From Adiantum capillus-veneris (Eukaryota > Streptophyta > Polypodiopsida > Polypodiales > Pteridaceae): a stretch of DNA of 64,000 nucleotides. Under the pieces are notes generated by a model. That model was given only the letters and a program-made list of their open reading frames with translations. It did not search any database and was not told where the DNA came from. The translations under genes and the position numbers were made by a program. Position 1 is the first letter of the stretch, and every line of letters begins with the position of its first letter. Shown here piece by piece: positions 33,665 to 45,462 of this stretch. The stretch spans positions 81,527,525 through 81,591,524 of the forward strand of contig CM043958.1 of NCBI GenBank assembly GCA_014529385.2, in the 5' to 3' direction.

Positions 33665-36251
33665 TACACGCCCACATATACATGTAAATGTACCTATGTA
33701 CATGTGTATATGAGCACACATATACATGCACATATTTATACACAAAACACTTATGTATTGCGTACATATACATACATATTCATATTTATATACATGTACA
33801 TGTGTACATGAACACACATACCTGTGTATACATATACATACATAATACATATACAACACACTAACTGCGTTATGCTAACTCAAATTTTCGACAAGCTTCC
33901 ACTTCATTATTTGATTCCATCATTACATGGGCCTTACCGGTGCACAATAATGGACTACTTTCACCGTCTCCAACTCCGGCACGTTCTCCGGATGCCACCA
34001 AAGCATAGGCAGTATTAAATTGTAATTCAGCGGTAGTGGTGAAAACACTTCATTAAAGAATGCATTCAAAGAATCCTGCCGGACAGTACAATGCAAGAAG
34101 ACCCACAAATTATCAAAGTAGACAGGAGGTATGTCAAAACTCAAAAAAAACTCAAGTAATTGTATATGACTGTATATCTGGTGAATATAGTCTACCATCT
34201 CTGCACCTGAAACCTAGCATCACAAAACATGAATGGTCCGCAAATTCGACAGTTTCAGAAGATAATAAATACATAGCGCCCTACTTTGGAAGGGCGCATC
34301 GACACGGATGAACTCAAAAGGCACATGTTCTTCCGTCCTCTTGGATCACATACTCAGAAATGTGCTTTCTGCAATGGATGCTTCTCCTTTTTCAGCCCTT
34401 CTAATAGTAAAGCTTTAGAGATATAATTATAGCGCAAATTACTAAACCCGTACCCCTTTATCGCGTAGGGGATCAAATACTTTGTGCTAAACATCAAACC
34501 CAATGGCGATTCCGCGCATGGGAGTGCTCTGGATGCTACAAAACACCAGACCCAAAAAAGAAAGGAAACATAGAGAAAACAGACATGTGAATGACAAAAG
34601 AAGGTCCTCTTTTGAACACCTCAAAGAGAAATCAGCAGGTCTATATTACCTGCTCCGCAAAGGGAGTGAGAGGAGTGGCTAACAATGCACTCATCATTTG
34701 GTTGAAAATGAGTTTGCTCGGCTCGAACACAAACATCCCTGCATTGAAATACTTGGGGGGAGGCGGCCCGAGGTGCTGCGGCCAAGGGGTTCTGTCAGGA
34801 CATTGCTGACAATACTTTACCTTGTACCGTAAAGAGTGCGACCAAGTGCGCTCACAAAAACAGTCCGGTACTGCATAAAAGCGTCCATTCGGGAGGTCCA
34901 TTAGATGATCTAGGTTGTCATACACAGCTACGTCTGCATCGAGGTACACCATCTTCTCAAACTCCTCTAGCTGCTCCAAGCAAACCAGAACCCACAAGTA
35001 ATAAAGCATATATTATGGAGTCTCAAATCTTGCATAGAATTAGACTTTAAGAAAACACTCTTAAGTTTGCACAGCCAAACATATACACCACACACATATA
35101 CACTTTCCATAGCAGACTCTAAGGAAACACTCTAAATTCCTCTAACCTTGCACAGCCACACACACACACACACGCACACGCACACACACACACACAAAAG
35201 AATTTTTAAACAAATTCTCACAATAATTCCCACATTGTGACTTACCTCAACATCATGATCTTCAGTGAGGGAGGCACTGCATACCTAGCTAGGTACGATT
35301 GGGGGCAGGGGATCGCCGGCCCGGAGGGTAGGCCGGTGATCCCCTGCCCCTAATCGTACCTAGCTAGGTATGCGGTGCCTCTCGAGCAGAAGTTCATGAT
35401 GTTGTGCATTGTATGAAAAACATTGTAACAAACTCCGTTTTCCTACATGAGAAAATTTCTAAACCTTCTTGTGACACACACACACACACACCTACACCTT
35501 GTAACGGAGATTTATAGGAACACTTTTAAGTATCTACAGCCAAACATACGATACACTTACAAATTTGCACAGCGAGTTGTGCATCTTTCTGATGCTATTG
35601 TTTACTTTTTTACACTGGTTATGGCCTAGAGATGTCCCAAGTACAGAATTAAACAATACACCCACTTCACTTTGCCTTTAACAGCATTTTCAACACGCAT
35701 AATTTCAGGTCAGTACAAATGCTGTTCTCGCAAAGGTAATGGAGCTTGAGGTCACTGTGAAAAGACACACCGTTGCAAGCGCGGCTAGAAAAAGAGACAA
35801 TCACCAGAACTCCCAACCCCATGCAGCATGAGAAAAAACAGAAGTGCACTTGAGCTATGCCCATAGCTCGAGCTATATATGCAGCTTTTCTGCCAGTTTT
35901 GAACGCTAAGAGCGATAACCAGGAGCTCAAGTAGACTATATTTACCAGCCAGATTCTGAGTTTGGAGTAGTTGATAACATAATGAGCCGCCGCATAGCGA
36001 ACACGATCGCTTCCAGCCAGTTGTATCTTTTCGATTGGATGAACAATGCAGCCATGCAAGCGCAGAAGCTGGCAGTGGTCTTCAGGCACATCATTCAGCA
36101 CGGCAACAACAAGAGGGTAAGCCGACCTCACTCGCCGCAGACTTTTGGCAAGAGCGACAGCACCTTTGACGTAGTCGCCATCACCCGCAAGGAAGCTAAC
36201 GTAGGCACAACGCTTGGGGCGGGAGGCTAGGGAGGACAAGGAAGGAGCCAT
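33311..36251 (-). CDS. GolS: galactinol synthase, four exons
   Basis: Exons are 36251-35946, 34970-34650, 34075-33938 and 33589-33311, joined by GT-AG introns, all in phase 0, giving 347 residues, the usual size of the family. Galactinol synthase (EC 2.4.1.123, GT8) transfers galactose from UDP-galactose to myo-inositol in the cytosol, the first committed step of raffinose-family oligosaccharides. Family blocks seen: YVSFLAGDGDYVKGAVALAK (residues 17-36), AHYVINYSKLRIW (89-101), MVYLDADVAVYDNLDHL (109-125, metal-binding D-A-D at 113-115), DCFCERTWSH, YCQQCPDRTPWP, FNAGMFVFEP, TPFAEQ (204-209), WWHPENV and KVVHYCAPGSKPWRFTGKE. The start ATG matches the family N-terminus. The C-terminus ends ILPTA instead of the APSAA-type ending of angiosperm enzymes. 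It seems intact and is likely a working host gene. Confidence 0.95.
33626..33661. repeat. (CA)n tract in GolS intron 3
   Basis: About 18 CA units followed by 200 bases of alternating TACATA/TGTACA-type sequence (33660-33850) within the 348-base intron 33937-33590. The sequence alternates purine and pyrimidine over long stretches. Confidence 0.95.
34971..35945 (-). other. GolS intron 1, with foldback and CA repeats
   Basis: 975-base intron beginning GTAAATATAG and ending GCAG. It contains (CA)n runs at 35157-35195 and 35467-35491 and a long foldback at 35248-35404. The alternative acceptor three bases upstream would add one residue. The one chosen keeps the family spacing between RIW and the K-M of the DxD strand. 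Confidence 0.85.
35248..35404 (-). repeat. foldback with two 74-base arms inside GolS intron 1
   Basis: Arms 35248-35321 and 35331-35404 are reverse complements with about nine mismatches out of 74, around a 9-base loop (35322-35330). The inner 43 pairs have only three mismatches. The arms include the palindrome TACCTAGCTAGGTA. The mismatches cluster in a short bulge 12-23 bases from the base of the stem. It could be a miniature foldback transposon, or a hairpin precursor of small RNA made with the GolS pre-mRNA. Confidence 0.9.
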
Positions 36252-36328
36252 GGCGGAGGAGGGAAAACACAGTTGATTGTGCGTAGTTGTGATTGAGGAG
36301 CTGCTCAGTGCTAGCTGCCTTGTGAGCG

Positions 36329-36337
36329 AAAAATATA
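36329..36337 (-). promoter_or_regulatory. candidate TATA box of GolS
   Basis: On the minus strand CTATATTTTT lies about 80 bases before the ATG. That would place a start site about 30 bases later and leave a leader near 50 bases. Only position and motif support it. Confidence 0.4.
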
Positions 36338-36955
36338 GGAGCGTCGGCGTCCGTGAGTGCGTATCTGGATTCGCAGTAGAAGTCTCTAGACGATCTCATG
36401 CACATGATTTCTAAATTCCAGGCTAGGATCCCTTGAGCACGCACTTCCTTTGACTCCACGGACGACTGAAATCCTACATAAGGCTATACCTTAGTTTCGA
36501 GATTCCCTCGTGAGATTCCTGCTCTCTCCCTTCACGCAACCTCTTGCTGACAAAATCCAGCTCAGGGCGGCAAGATGAGATGGCGCAGAGAGAGAGAGCT
36601 CGTTTGTGCCTCTTCCCTTGGCTCCACCTGCCCTGCGAGGGGCTTGAAGGCCTGTCCTCACCTTGCAGCAGGCCCTCACTGGAAATCTCCGTTTGCAACA
36701 TTACCGTCCTTGTTCACACCTACAGCTCCGTCCCCTTCCACACGACAAGGATACCTAGAGCCGCGTAGGTTGTTTGGCACTTGGCTTCGGCCCAACGAAC
36801 CTTGCTCACGCTCCACAATAGAGCAAGAGAGAGGCAACAAGCTCGTCAACCTCGCCCTACACTACTCTCCATCCTCCACCACCTGCACCATCTCTGTGTG
36901 CAACTGCAAAACCATCCCCTATTTGCCCCCATCGTCTTCTGCAGAGCGCACGACG

Positions 36956-36957
<2 letters not shown>

Positions 36958-37018
<61 letters not shown>
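36958..37018. repeat. (GA)n microsatellite upstream of GolS
   Basis: About 30 GA units, roughly 700 bases upstream of the GolS ATG. On the GolS strand it reads CT repeats. Frames through it (36575-37275) encode Arg-Glu repeats and are not genes. Confidence 0.97.
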
Positions 37019-37020
<2 letters not shown>

Positions 37021-37549
37021 CGTCGTCACTCCAGAACGTTTGCATCACTAGATTGTGAAGCATGCAAAATCGATTTATCTTACCCTCTAGTTCAACACCG
37101 AGATTGCACATCACAATTTCAGATATGCGCTTATCGTCTATGGTGTGCCAAAGCGTATTTCGGGCACGATCAATTCCAGAGAGCCACTCTTCAATGTAAA
37201 CAAGGGACTCTGAAACCAACCAACCCTCTGCCATGTTACCCTCCGGACGTGCCTTCTGACGCACATATCCCTTGAGCGTTTACATGAAACATTCTAAAAA
37301 GAACATCCATCTGGAATGCACTGTGCCTGCTATTTCCACCTCATCAAATATGTGAACAAGAAGATGCACTTGAATGGTATGGCAGTAGGAAATTGTTTCT
37401 CGAACATGCAAACAACCTTTGTAGTGTTTAGTTTGGTGGATGGTATGGAACCTGGAAGATCCATTGCACCAACTTCGCAAGTTTGTAGATTGTGGTCTAG
37501 ATGCTACAGAAAAAACAATCCTCAATGGACACCGGTAAAATAAGTCTAG

Positions 37550-38990
37550 CAATGGTATTAAAGTCCACACACGGGTATGCTACGCAACTCCCACTATGAT
37601 CTATTTCACTTCAAACATACCTAAGACATCTTATGTCAGTCGTGTGACTTCAAACCAGTATGATTCCCTCCTTTAGAAATACATGTTCGAAGCGAGTGCA
37701 TTACACCAGTGGACATATGCACGAATCAAATAATCTCTTTTACTTTGCGTTCCCGGGCTCCTGTCAAAATCCATGGTACTTTAGGGAGCTTTATAGATCC
37801 ATCGGGTGCTGCCTACGGCCACTATTGCTCCATATGATCCAGATTCCTAAAGTCAATTCTAGCTCCCAAAGTATCTTTCTTGCCAATGAGATGGTCCTAT
37901 ATCAAATTACCCATATTCTTGAATATGTGCATTGGATCGAGCAAGTGATTGATCATGAGTCTAGCCAATATGACAACTTGTTCCGTAGAGAGAATCTCTT
38001 CATCCCTGGGGGCAAATTGACATCACACATCTCCTTCTGCTCTAACCATGCTCGAGCAGACATCCTTGGCGTTCTCTTACCCAAAAAACCGTCACGTAAC
38101 TTGTGATTCTCTAGAAGATGCGCTATATGACCTTCGTAGATTTGCTTCGCGTCCGATGTACATTAAGTATAGGGCCACATGTGATGCATGTTTTGTATCC
38201 GCTTTTCTGGAGCCCTACATGTATACACATGACAATAAATCCACACGAGAAAAACAAAGTTTTAATGTGTGAGTTTGAGTATCACCTGAGCATTATGTTA
38301 GTCCGAGATAGTCATGCATGGTCTTTATCAGAATGCCTTTGATCAAGGCATTGCATCGACTTGTGCGTCGGCTCATATCCACCACTTCTATGCCAATCCA
38401 CAATTGATGTATCTCTTCCAATAGTGGACAAAGATACACATCCATATTCTTCACTTTATACCGCCATGACACAATCAAACTTAGAAATAGGTGCCCCTTC
38501 TTGGTCCTCAACCACAGGGGAATGTTATAGTTGACAATGACAACTGGCCATACATTGTAAGATGTCGACCTCTGACCAAATAGATTTACGTCATCCATAG
38601 TCAGGCCGAGGTGTAAATTTCAAGCTTTCCTGACAAAATCTGGTCAGGTGTCGTCTATATGCTTCCATGTTGCGCAATCTACAAGGATCTGTAGCACACC
38701 GTCCCCAAAGATCTATTCTCCTCACTCCATGATGTTAGAGCAGCCATGGACTTACATTCAAAGAAATGCTTGATGTGAGGCAATAGAGGAAAGTGTCACA
38801 ACACCTCCTGCGATAGTTTTTGTCCATAGAGATCTATTCGATATCTCTCGGAATCACATTTTGGACACTTCTACATGTGCATCTATTCCCCTTTGAAAAG
38901 AATAGGGTCATAAGAACAAGTGTAAATGAAATTGTAATCCATCCCCAAGTTTTGCAAGATTTTTTCTTGCTTCCTCTTTGGAATATGGCA
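37550..38990 (-). pseudogene. CACTA (En/Spm) TNP2-type transposase remnant
   Basis: Read leftwards: CPKCDSERYRIDLYGQKLSQ and HFPLLPHIKHFF (about 38880-38760), then TWKHIDDT..PDFVRKA, LHLGLTMDDVNLFGQRSTSY (around 38590), NVWPVVIVNYNIPLWLRTKK, GHLFLSLIVSWRYKVKNMDV and YLCPLLEEIHQLWIGI. This matches the TNP2 core in order (C-x-x-C, F-P-L-x-P-R-L, P-D-F, x-D-G-x-N-P-F-G, W-P-V, N-x-P-P-W, K-G-H-L). The family's G is D in the D-G-x-N motif. Further left, MYIGREANLRRSYSASSRE keeps the M-G-H-R-R-F-like block. Frames shift several times. No CACTA terminal repeats were identified. Confidence 0.82.
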
Positions 38991-40070
38991 TCACATTATG
39001 AGCTGGCAGTATGTGCTCTTTGAGCAATCTACATAGAGAAAAACGCAAAACACTTGTGTACGTAATTTGGTACAATATACATTTATAGTTTTTTATTGAA
39101 GTAGACACATTGTAATAGATCACCTGAAAAGTGTTGTGATGCTAGTGTCACTCCATCCAAACTTTGTCTGCACATTGAGAAGAACAAGTGTAATATCGTG
39201 GAAATTGGTTAACTTGCTGATTAGCAGAGTCGTTGACAATCAAAATGGCTCCAAATTTGGTTGTACTGGGTATTTAAAGCGTATCTAAGTACATATCTCT
39301 AAATATCAAAATAGACATCATATTCATACTACTCCTTTGTAGTTCACCTTGAACTTTGTTTTCATTCAACTGACTTGGCGGCAAATAGCTGTTTCTTCAC
39401 TTTTGAATGACTTCAATCCTTCCTTTTTCTCTCTCACTATCCCATGATCTTTCAGGGTGGTCTACTCACTTTCGCAAGCTTTCCATCCCCTCTTCTGATG
39501 CTAATAGCTCTGCTAGTTCCATTATTCCCTTTACTTTGTGCTCTTCGCCCCTTGAAATGGTGATACATCTTCCATTGGTGGTAATTGCAAGTTTCAGTTG
39601 AACATTAACCTCAACCAGGTGTATGGAACTGCACGGAGTGTCTATCAAAGACCACTTACGTATGCAAATGAATCTCAACAACTTCAACGAGAGGAAGAAG
39701 CACATTGACCTATGAACAAATGGACGTTTTTATCCATCAGATCCCAAAACTAGAAGGTATCAATCCCTTCACACATCCCATGATTTGATGAGATTTGTTG
39801 GAGATGGGTTGATGGCCTACTAGGATATAGCTCTAAGCTATTTCAGTTACACATTAACCATGCACATTACATTCATCATCTCCAAACTAACTTGTCTATG
39901 AATGCATCAAGAGTTTTAGAGCTTGAAAACAAAATAGCCTCTCTAAAGAAACCCCAATAGGATTAAGAGCACGAGTAAACGAATGAGAGATATGGTAAAC
40001 TTGACATAAGGATCTAGTCAAAGGAAAAAAAGGTTGAAATTGCTAGAAAACATGTAACCGGCCTTAGGAT
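38991..40070. other. unassigned region
   Basis: A minus-strand frame (39705-39466) of 79 residues has no family that I recognise. Otherwise nothing is supported. It may belong to the CACTA element on the left. Confidence 0.3.
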
Positions 40071-41160
40071 TTGACATGTCTTAATGCTCAAGAAAGGGTG
40101 AGATTCTTGAATGAGCGAATAAATAGGATTCACATTTTGAAGCTTCTAAAACTTCCCAAAAATCGAACCCAAGAGAAATTGCTCTTTAAAAAGCTACTGA
40201 AAGATATGGACTTATTGGTCCAACCTTCCCAAATGCAAGAAGTTTGTGACACACTGGGAGTGAGTAGAAGGGGATATAGAGCCATCTCTAAAGCCTGGTT
40301 CCAGGTCCTTAAGTATTATAAGATTAAAGCTTTTGGGTTTGCCTAAGCCTCACAATGTTGGAAAAGTGAGAACTCTCTTAAATGAAGAAATACCCAAACA
40401 TTTTGGAGAATACTACCATATAGAGGAAATGATGGCATACAAAAAACATGAGCAGAAATCCACCTTTGAGTAAAAAAATTTAGTAATATTTGGATAGATT
40501 TAAAAAAAATTCAATCTGCTATGGTGAGAGACTATAAAATGCGAGAAGTAGATTGTGAAGGAAAACTTGTATTTTTTATGAAACTGGATGAGGCTCAAAT
40601 TCAAAAAATGAAAAACGTATCTTTATCCCTAATGAATAGAGCATTAAACTATAGTCAAGATAAGCTAGATTCCCCATACCATAAAACTCAATCAAAAATG
40701 GATCTATGGTGGATTGGATCGGCTCAAGTGCTAGCAGAGAACCATGATGTGTTAAAATGGCTCTTTCTGCATATCAACATCCCTGCTGGTATACATAGCC
40801 AAAATGCAGATTCTAATCCCTCCATGTAGATGGCATAGGTGACTTCACTGTGGAATGGCACTTGAGTGCCGACCTTAAGGCATTGAAGAGCATAGTTGGT
40901 GTATGTGGGGGTGCCAATACCAAGTATCCATGTTTGTATTGCATGGCAAGCATTGGAATGAGAGGATGGCTTGCAAAACATGAGGTTGGAAAACCACCAT
41001 CGAGAAATAATGTGAATGTCGTTGGCTACCCATCGTCTCTTACGATTTGGGATCCAATTCTAGAATTAGACCTTAAAAAAATGTACATATATATTCACTG
41101 CATGCAGAGATTAGAATCTTGGATAAACTCCTTCGACTGCATCTTGCATACTCTATTAAG
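40071..41160 (+). pseudogene. unidentified transposase-like remnant with a CxxC knuckle
   Basis: Pieces 40071-40346, 40521-40829 and 40850-41045 (frame changes between) read in one direction. The last contains HVDGIGDFTVEWHLSADLKA and GGANTKYPCLYC. An acidic D-G..D..S-A-D-L arrangement before a CxxC knuckle is reminiscent of cut-and-paste transposases that combine DDE residues with a zinc knuckle. I cannot assign a superfamily. The first piece is rich in Lys/Leu helices. Confidence 0.4.
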
Positions 41161-41262
41161 TTGAGTACACTTACATATGAGTACATAGAGATTAGAATCT
41201 TGGGTAAACTGCTTCGACTGCATCTTGCATACTCTATTAAGTTGAGTACACTTACAGATGAG
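41107..41262. repeat. 81-base tandem duplication
   Basis: Unit 41107-41187 and unit 41188-41262 agree at nearly all positions (differences such as GGATAAAC and GGGTAAAC). The duplication lies at the end of the unidentified remnant and looks recent. Confidence 0.9.
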
Positions 41263-43860
41263 TGCTTTACTCTCTTGAATGGGTTTCCATGGTGATCAAA
41301 TGCATCTAAAGAAGGATCCTACTCATTCCAAAGGGACTGGTGATGTTTTCCATGATGTTTCAATGGAGCAAGAAGATTCTTGAGCAACCATGATAGTAAA
41401 CAAGTCAAAACTATATGGAGCTACTGGAAGGATCTCTGTGTCATAACTACAAATGTCAAAAGGAGACCAGATGTGGCCAACAAACGCATGGAAGTGTGGA
41501 AGAAACTTGATAATTTTTTGAAGATATTGAGACAACAAGTTAGTTCAACTACTTATGCAGATGACTTCAAGAGGCAATAAAGCTTTTAATAAATCCTATC
41601 ACAGATGCTTGAGGAGAAAAAGACATCACATATTACTTGGTGAGTGTTCAAACACTTCTTAGAGTGGCCAAAATAGTTTTCACATTGCATCTCATGAGCA
41701 ACTAATAAAAAATATCATTTTGTAGCTTCTACTTGCATGGGGACCATATTTTTCAAAACAAGGACTCCCAAGGAAGGAAAAATTCCACTATCAAGCGAGG
41801 ACTTCATTTTTCATATGTACAAGAAAGGAAGGGGGGAAAAGAATAAGCAATACACTAAAAGAATTTATAAGAGGTAATTACAAAGAATGAGATCAAACAA
41901 CCACCAACCATGCTGCTCAACCATACAAAGACCTCAAGATGAAGACTTATGCTTCACTTCAAAACTTTGTAGTTCTTTCTAAAAAGATCCGAATTCAAAA
42001 ATTATACCTTTGGCAAAAAATAATGTCGATTTTGCATCAGTTTTTTATTCTTTTAGCATCACTTGGTATGTCATCCCTGTATTTTAGAAATTTTCTTCTT
42101 CTATAACCCCCAAGGAGGTTGACATTTGTCTCCTTAATGGCAACTACATAGCTAGAGTAGCAGAAAAATTATTACGCCCTTGATGCATTGAATTCTACAG
42201 CATACCCAAATATTCTAAGTGCAACAGCTCTCTCAAGAAGCAGGGCCTTGTTAGAATTGATTTGAAGGGAAATGTACAACATGAACCGACAATATCATCA
42301 AGGCAAATATTGGTAACTCAGGCTCTTCAGATTAATATGTGAAAGGCACAAAAGGTGACATTGTCCAAGGAAGGCAAGTAGTGCATGAGTGAGAAGGGAT
42401 CCCTCCTAGAAGTGACCTCTGTTGCTTTCCCTTTAGAGCCTTTAGCTCTCCCAAGAAAATTATCATTGTCAAGGAGTTCAATGTGCAAAACAACAAAAAT
42501 GTATGTTTAACAAAAGCTTGAAAAAAAAAAGATAGTTGGGGAATGGAAGATCAAAGTGAAACTACCTTCTGCAACTCATCCTCAGCAATGAATTTTTCTT
42601 GAATCATCCTTTTTTACCTCCTTCAATTTAAAATCTCTACCAAAAGATTGTATATCAAACTCAACAAGCTTCTTCTTAAAATCCTCATCTTTAAGAGTAC
42701 GTTTATCCTCTTACATGCATAGAACAAGTGCATCATGACTAGGAAGAAATGAGTTATGGATTTCTGCAGATCAAGTGTCAAAAACTCCTCCTTTGACTCT
42801 TCTTATGTATCAATAAAGTTTTTGGCCACCTCAAAAGCCTCGAATATGGTTGAAATACAGTAGTCAGCCTTGATATTAAGTAGGCATTAAATATGGTGGA
42901 GAGGGATATACTCTTTCCTATTGATATAAAATTAAGGAAAGGCTTGGAATAATAAGAGAGGCCTCAGATACCTCTACCTCCTCTATGTGCTCATCAATGA
43001 CAGTACTATATCTAAATTGAGCAAAATCAAGATTTGCACTCTCCTTCTCTTCATCCACAACATCAATTTCTTCCTCCTCTAGAACTTCACTTTTCTCAAG
43101 ATGTAAGATTGTGGCTACATTTGAATTTGTTCCCTCTTTGTCTATACAAGGCTTCAAATGGACAAGACAAGAAATGATAGGTGGGCAAATAAAAGAAGAC
43201 TCCTTGGAAAATCTTCTTGGTCTCCCTCTAACTTTGCTCTTCTCATTTGAGTTGGTAATAAATTCAATCATATGATAGTAATTCTTGTCCTCTGGCATAA
43301 AACACTAGCTCAATTGCCTCTTCAAATTCTTTGACCTCCTCTACTAGCAACTAGAATGTCCTTCAACTTGTCCAACATGGCTGCAAGATCAAATTTGGGA
43401 ATAAATATTTAAAATGCCTTTTTGTAGACGCCCATGTCACCACCATCCTTCAAGTTAGCATCGAATATATTTTCACTTGGGCTTTCTTCTAAAATCTCCT
43501 CTCAACCTTCGGGAATCTCATTCAACCTTTTGTTGTGGGGAGGTGGGAGGAAGAAACTAAATGATAGCAACTCTATAGAGTGAAGAGGTGGAAGAAAAGA
43601 AACGACGGGGTGGGGACATGTGACCTAAATGACGGGAAGCGAGAGAGGAAGAAAGTATATCATAGGACTCTATTGCGTCGTGCGGGCAAGGAGGAAGAAA
43701 ATACATGATGGGATGTGGATAGGTGATTGAAAGAAGTGATAAGTGGAGGTTACAGATTTTATCTACAGGTCTTATTGTGTGGTATGAAACTAGGAGAAAA
43801 CTATATTCAACTAGGGTTTTACACGTGCACGTGGGGGAAAAGGTTACATACATACATATA
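41263..43860. other. unassigned region with one acidic minus-strand frame
   Basis: The minus-strand frame 43298-42918 encodes 126 residues with KVRGRPRRFSKESS (an AT-hook-like G-R-P motif) and an acidic EVLEEEEIDVVDEEKESANL stretch. It has no family that I recognise. The rest shows nothing clear. It may be a decayed element. Confidence 0.3.
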
Positions 43861-43862
43861 TG

Positions 43863-43867
<5 letters not shown>

Positions 43868-43913
<46 letters not shown>
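43868..43913. repeat. (GT)n microsatellite
   Basis: About 23 GT units following a TATA/CATA-rich stretch. Confidence 0.97.
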
Positions 43914-43915
<2 letters not shown>

Positions 43916-44084
43916 GAAAAAAAGACCATTGGTTTCATGTGGCACCAATGGCTGTATGCCAAGTGGTACATGCACCAATGAATTGTACGAATGGCCAATC
44001 ATATGAAAGTACATACATGTGCTAATTTTTCACCCTCTCAAATCTCTTACTCTGTACCTCATGGCACTATAGTGGGCTTTCAAA

Positions 44085-44395
44085 GAATGTAGCAACCCCC
44101 TCACTTCCTCCAGTCTTGTCCCCTCGCTACCCATTCACTTCGACTCTCCATCCAACACAGTGTGATAAGCAAAATTCATAGATTGTAGAACTTTCCCTCC
44201 TCGTTTCATTTGGGCTCTACCACTTCCCCTAATGCAGATTGTGATAAGCTAAGGTCATAGATTGTAAAACTGCCCCTCCTCACTTTGTTTGGGCTCTCAG
44301 ACTTTCCATCCTACATGGCTCGATAAGCTAAGGTCAGAGATTGCAAAACTCCCGTCTCTTCATTCAAGCTCTCTGACTTGCCACCTATGTGATGT
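44085..44395. repeat. three-unit diverged tandem repeat of about 80 bases
   Basis: The word GATAAGCTAAGGTCATAGATTG, or close variants, recurs at about 44163, 44240 and 44321. Each copy is followed by AACT-CCC-TC and a CTTTGTTTGGGCTCT-like segment. Confidence 0.8.
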
Positions 44396-45462
44396 TGAAG
44401 GAATAAAATACACAAACAATAAAAGTAGTGGCAACGAATGGAACGTACCAAAATTTCGTATTTGTACTCTTCGCCAAAGGTTTCTACCTACAGGTTGGCC
44501 CTTCAAAATTTGAGAAACCGTGCACAACTCATTTGCAAAATACCTATGAAACCAAACATTTGAGGGGTAATTAAACCTAATGCATGGATATAATTGATTG
44601 AAGCAAGGCTGTTCATTCTAGGACTAACAATTTGGATTATCGTAAATTGAGAACTAGCAATGGTATTAACTTTTATCGTGGGATCTGAAAGTCTTGCCTA
44701 TTTCGTATAGCCAAGTTGGTTATTGTTAGCATCCAAGTAGTTTATTCACTTTCCTAATGGTAAGAATGTGAACCTCCCTTCAAAAGAAACAATAAAATAT
44801 GCGTAAAACCTACGAAGCTTGGCAGGCAAGCACGCTCATCAAAAAGCAGCCTCAATCAGCATTTTGGACATCATTCCTCCATTGCACAACACTATGTTAC
44901 AACACTTTTGTCAAAATGGGCCCTATAACTTGCTGACATGTCATGGCCAGTGGTTTTCTACGTGAACTCTAATGAAAAGCACTTAGCTTCATTGTTTTTC
45001 TTTTGCTTGAGATAAGACAGTCTAATCAAAATATGCTAATCAAAAGACCTTAATCGAATTATCTTATTATTTCTAGTGCGCCCATGAAAGGTTTTTAATC
45101 AGTTTTGGACCATGCCTCTGGAGATATCCAATAGGCTTCCAAAGTTCTACAAGGAAATTCAACACTTCCCTCACAAGATTTGTGCTGTGATATACTCCTG
45201 TGAACTCGGCATTTTAATTTTTTACTGTGCAATACTGGTGTAGTGCCAAAACGAATGTTGATCGTGAATGCCAAAAATTCTCTTTCCAAACCGGTAATGG
45301 CACTACAAGAGCTTGGAAACCAAGCATCCTCAACAATGCTATAACCCAGTATTCTTCACAGCATGTAAAACAAGCTCACTACAAAAACAGGCAAAGAAGC
45401 CACCACATCTCATATCTGCATTTTCTCCAGGAGTAGATGCTGGTGCATTTGACTACATGCAC
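44396..45462. other. unassigned region
   Basis: No supported gene. The part at 45095-45460 may be 3' untranslated sequence of the minus-strand gene on its right. Confidence 0.3.

Noticed and set aside
35667-36251. GolS exon 1 frame read through as a 194-residue single-exon protein
   Set aside because: Similarity to the family ends at RIWL, exactly at a GT donor, and the matching next block is found at 34970. The read-through is intron.
36575-37275. Long frames over the GA tract upstream of GolS
   Set aside because: Arg-Glu repeat artefacts; the other frames are equally open and no motif is seen.
42918-43298. 126-codon minus-strand frame with an AT-hook-like GRPRR
   Set aside because: One short motif in acidic low-complexity sequence is not enough to call a gene. 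It is mentioned only within the unassigned block.
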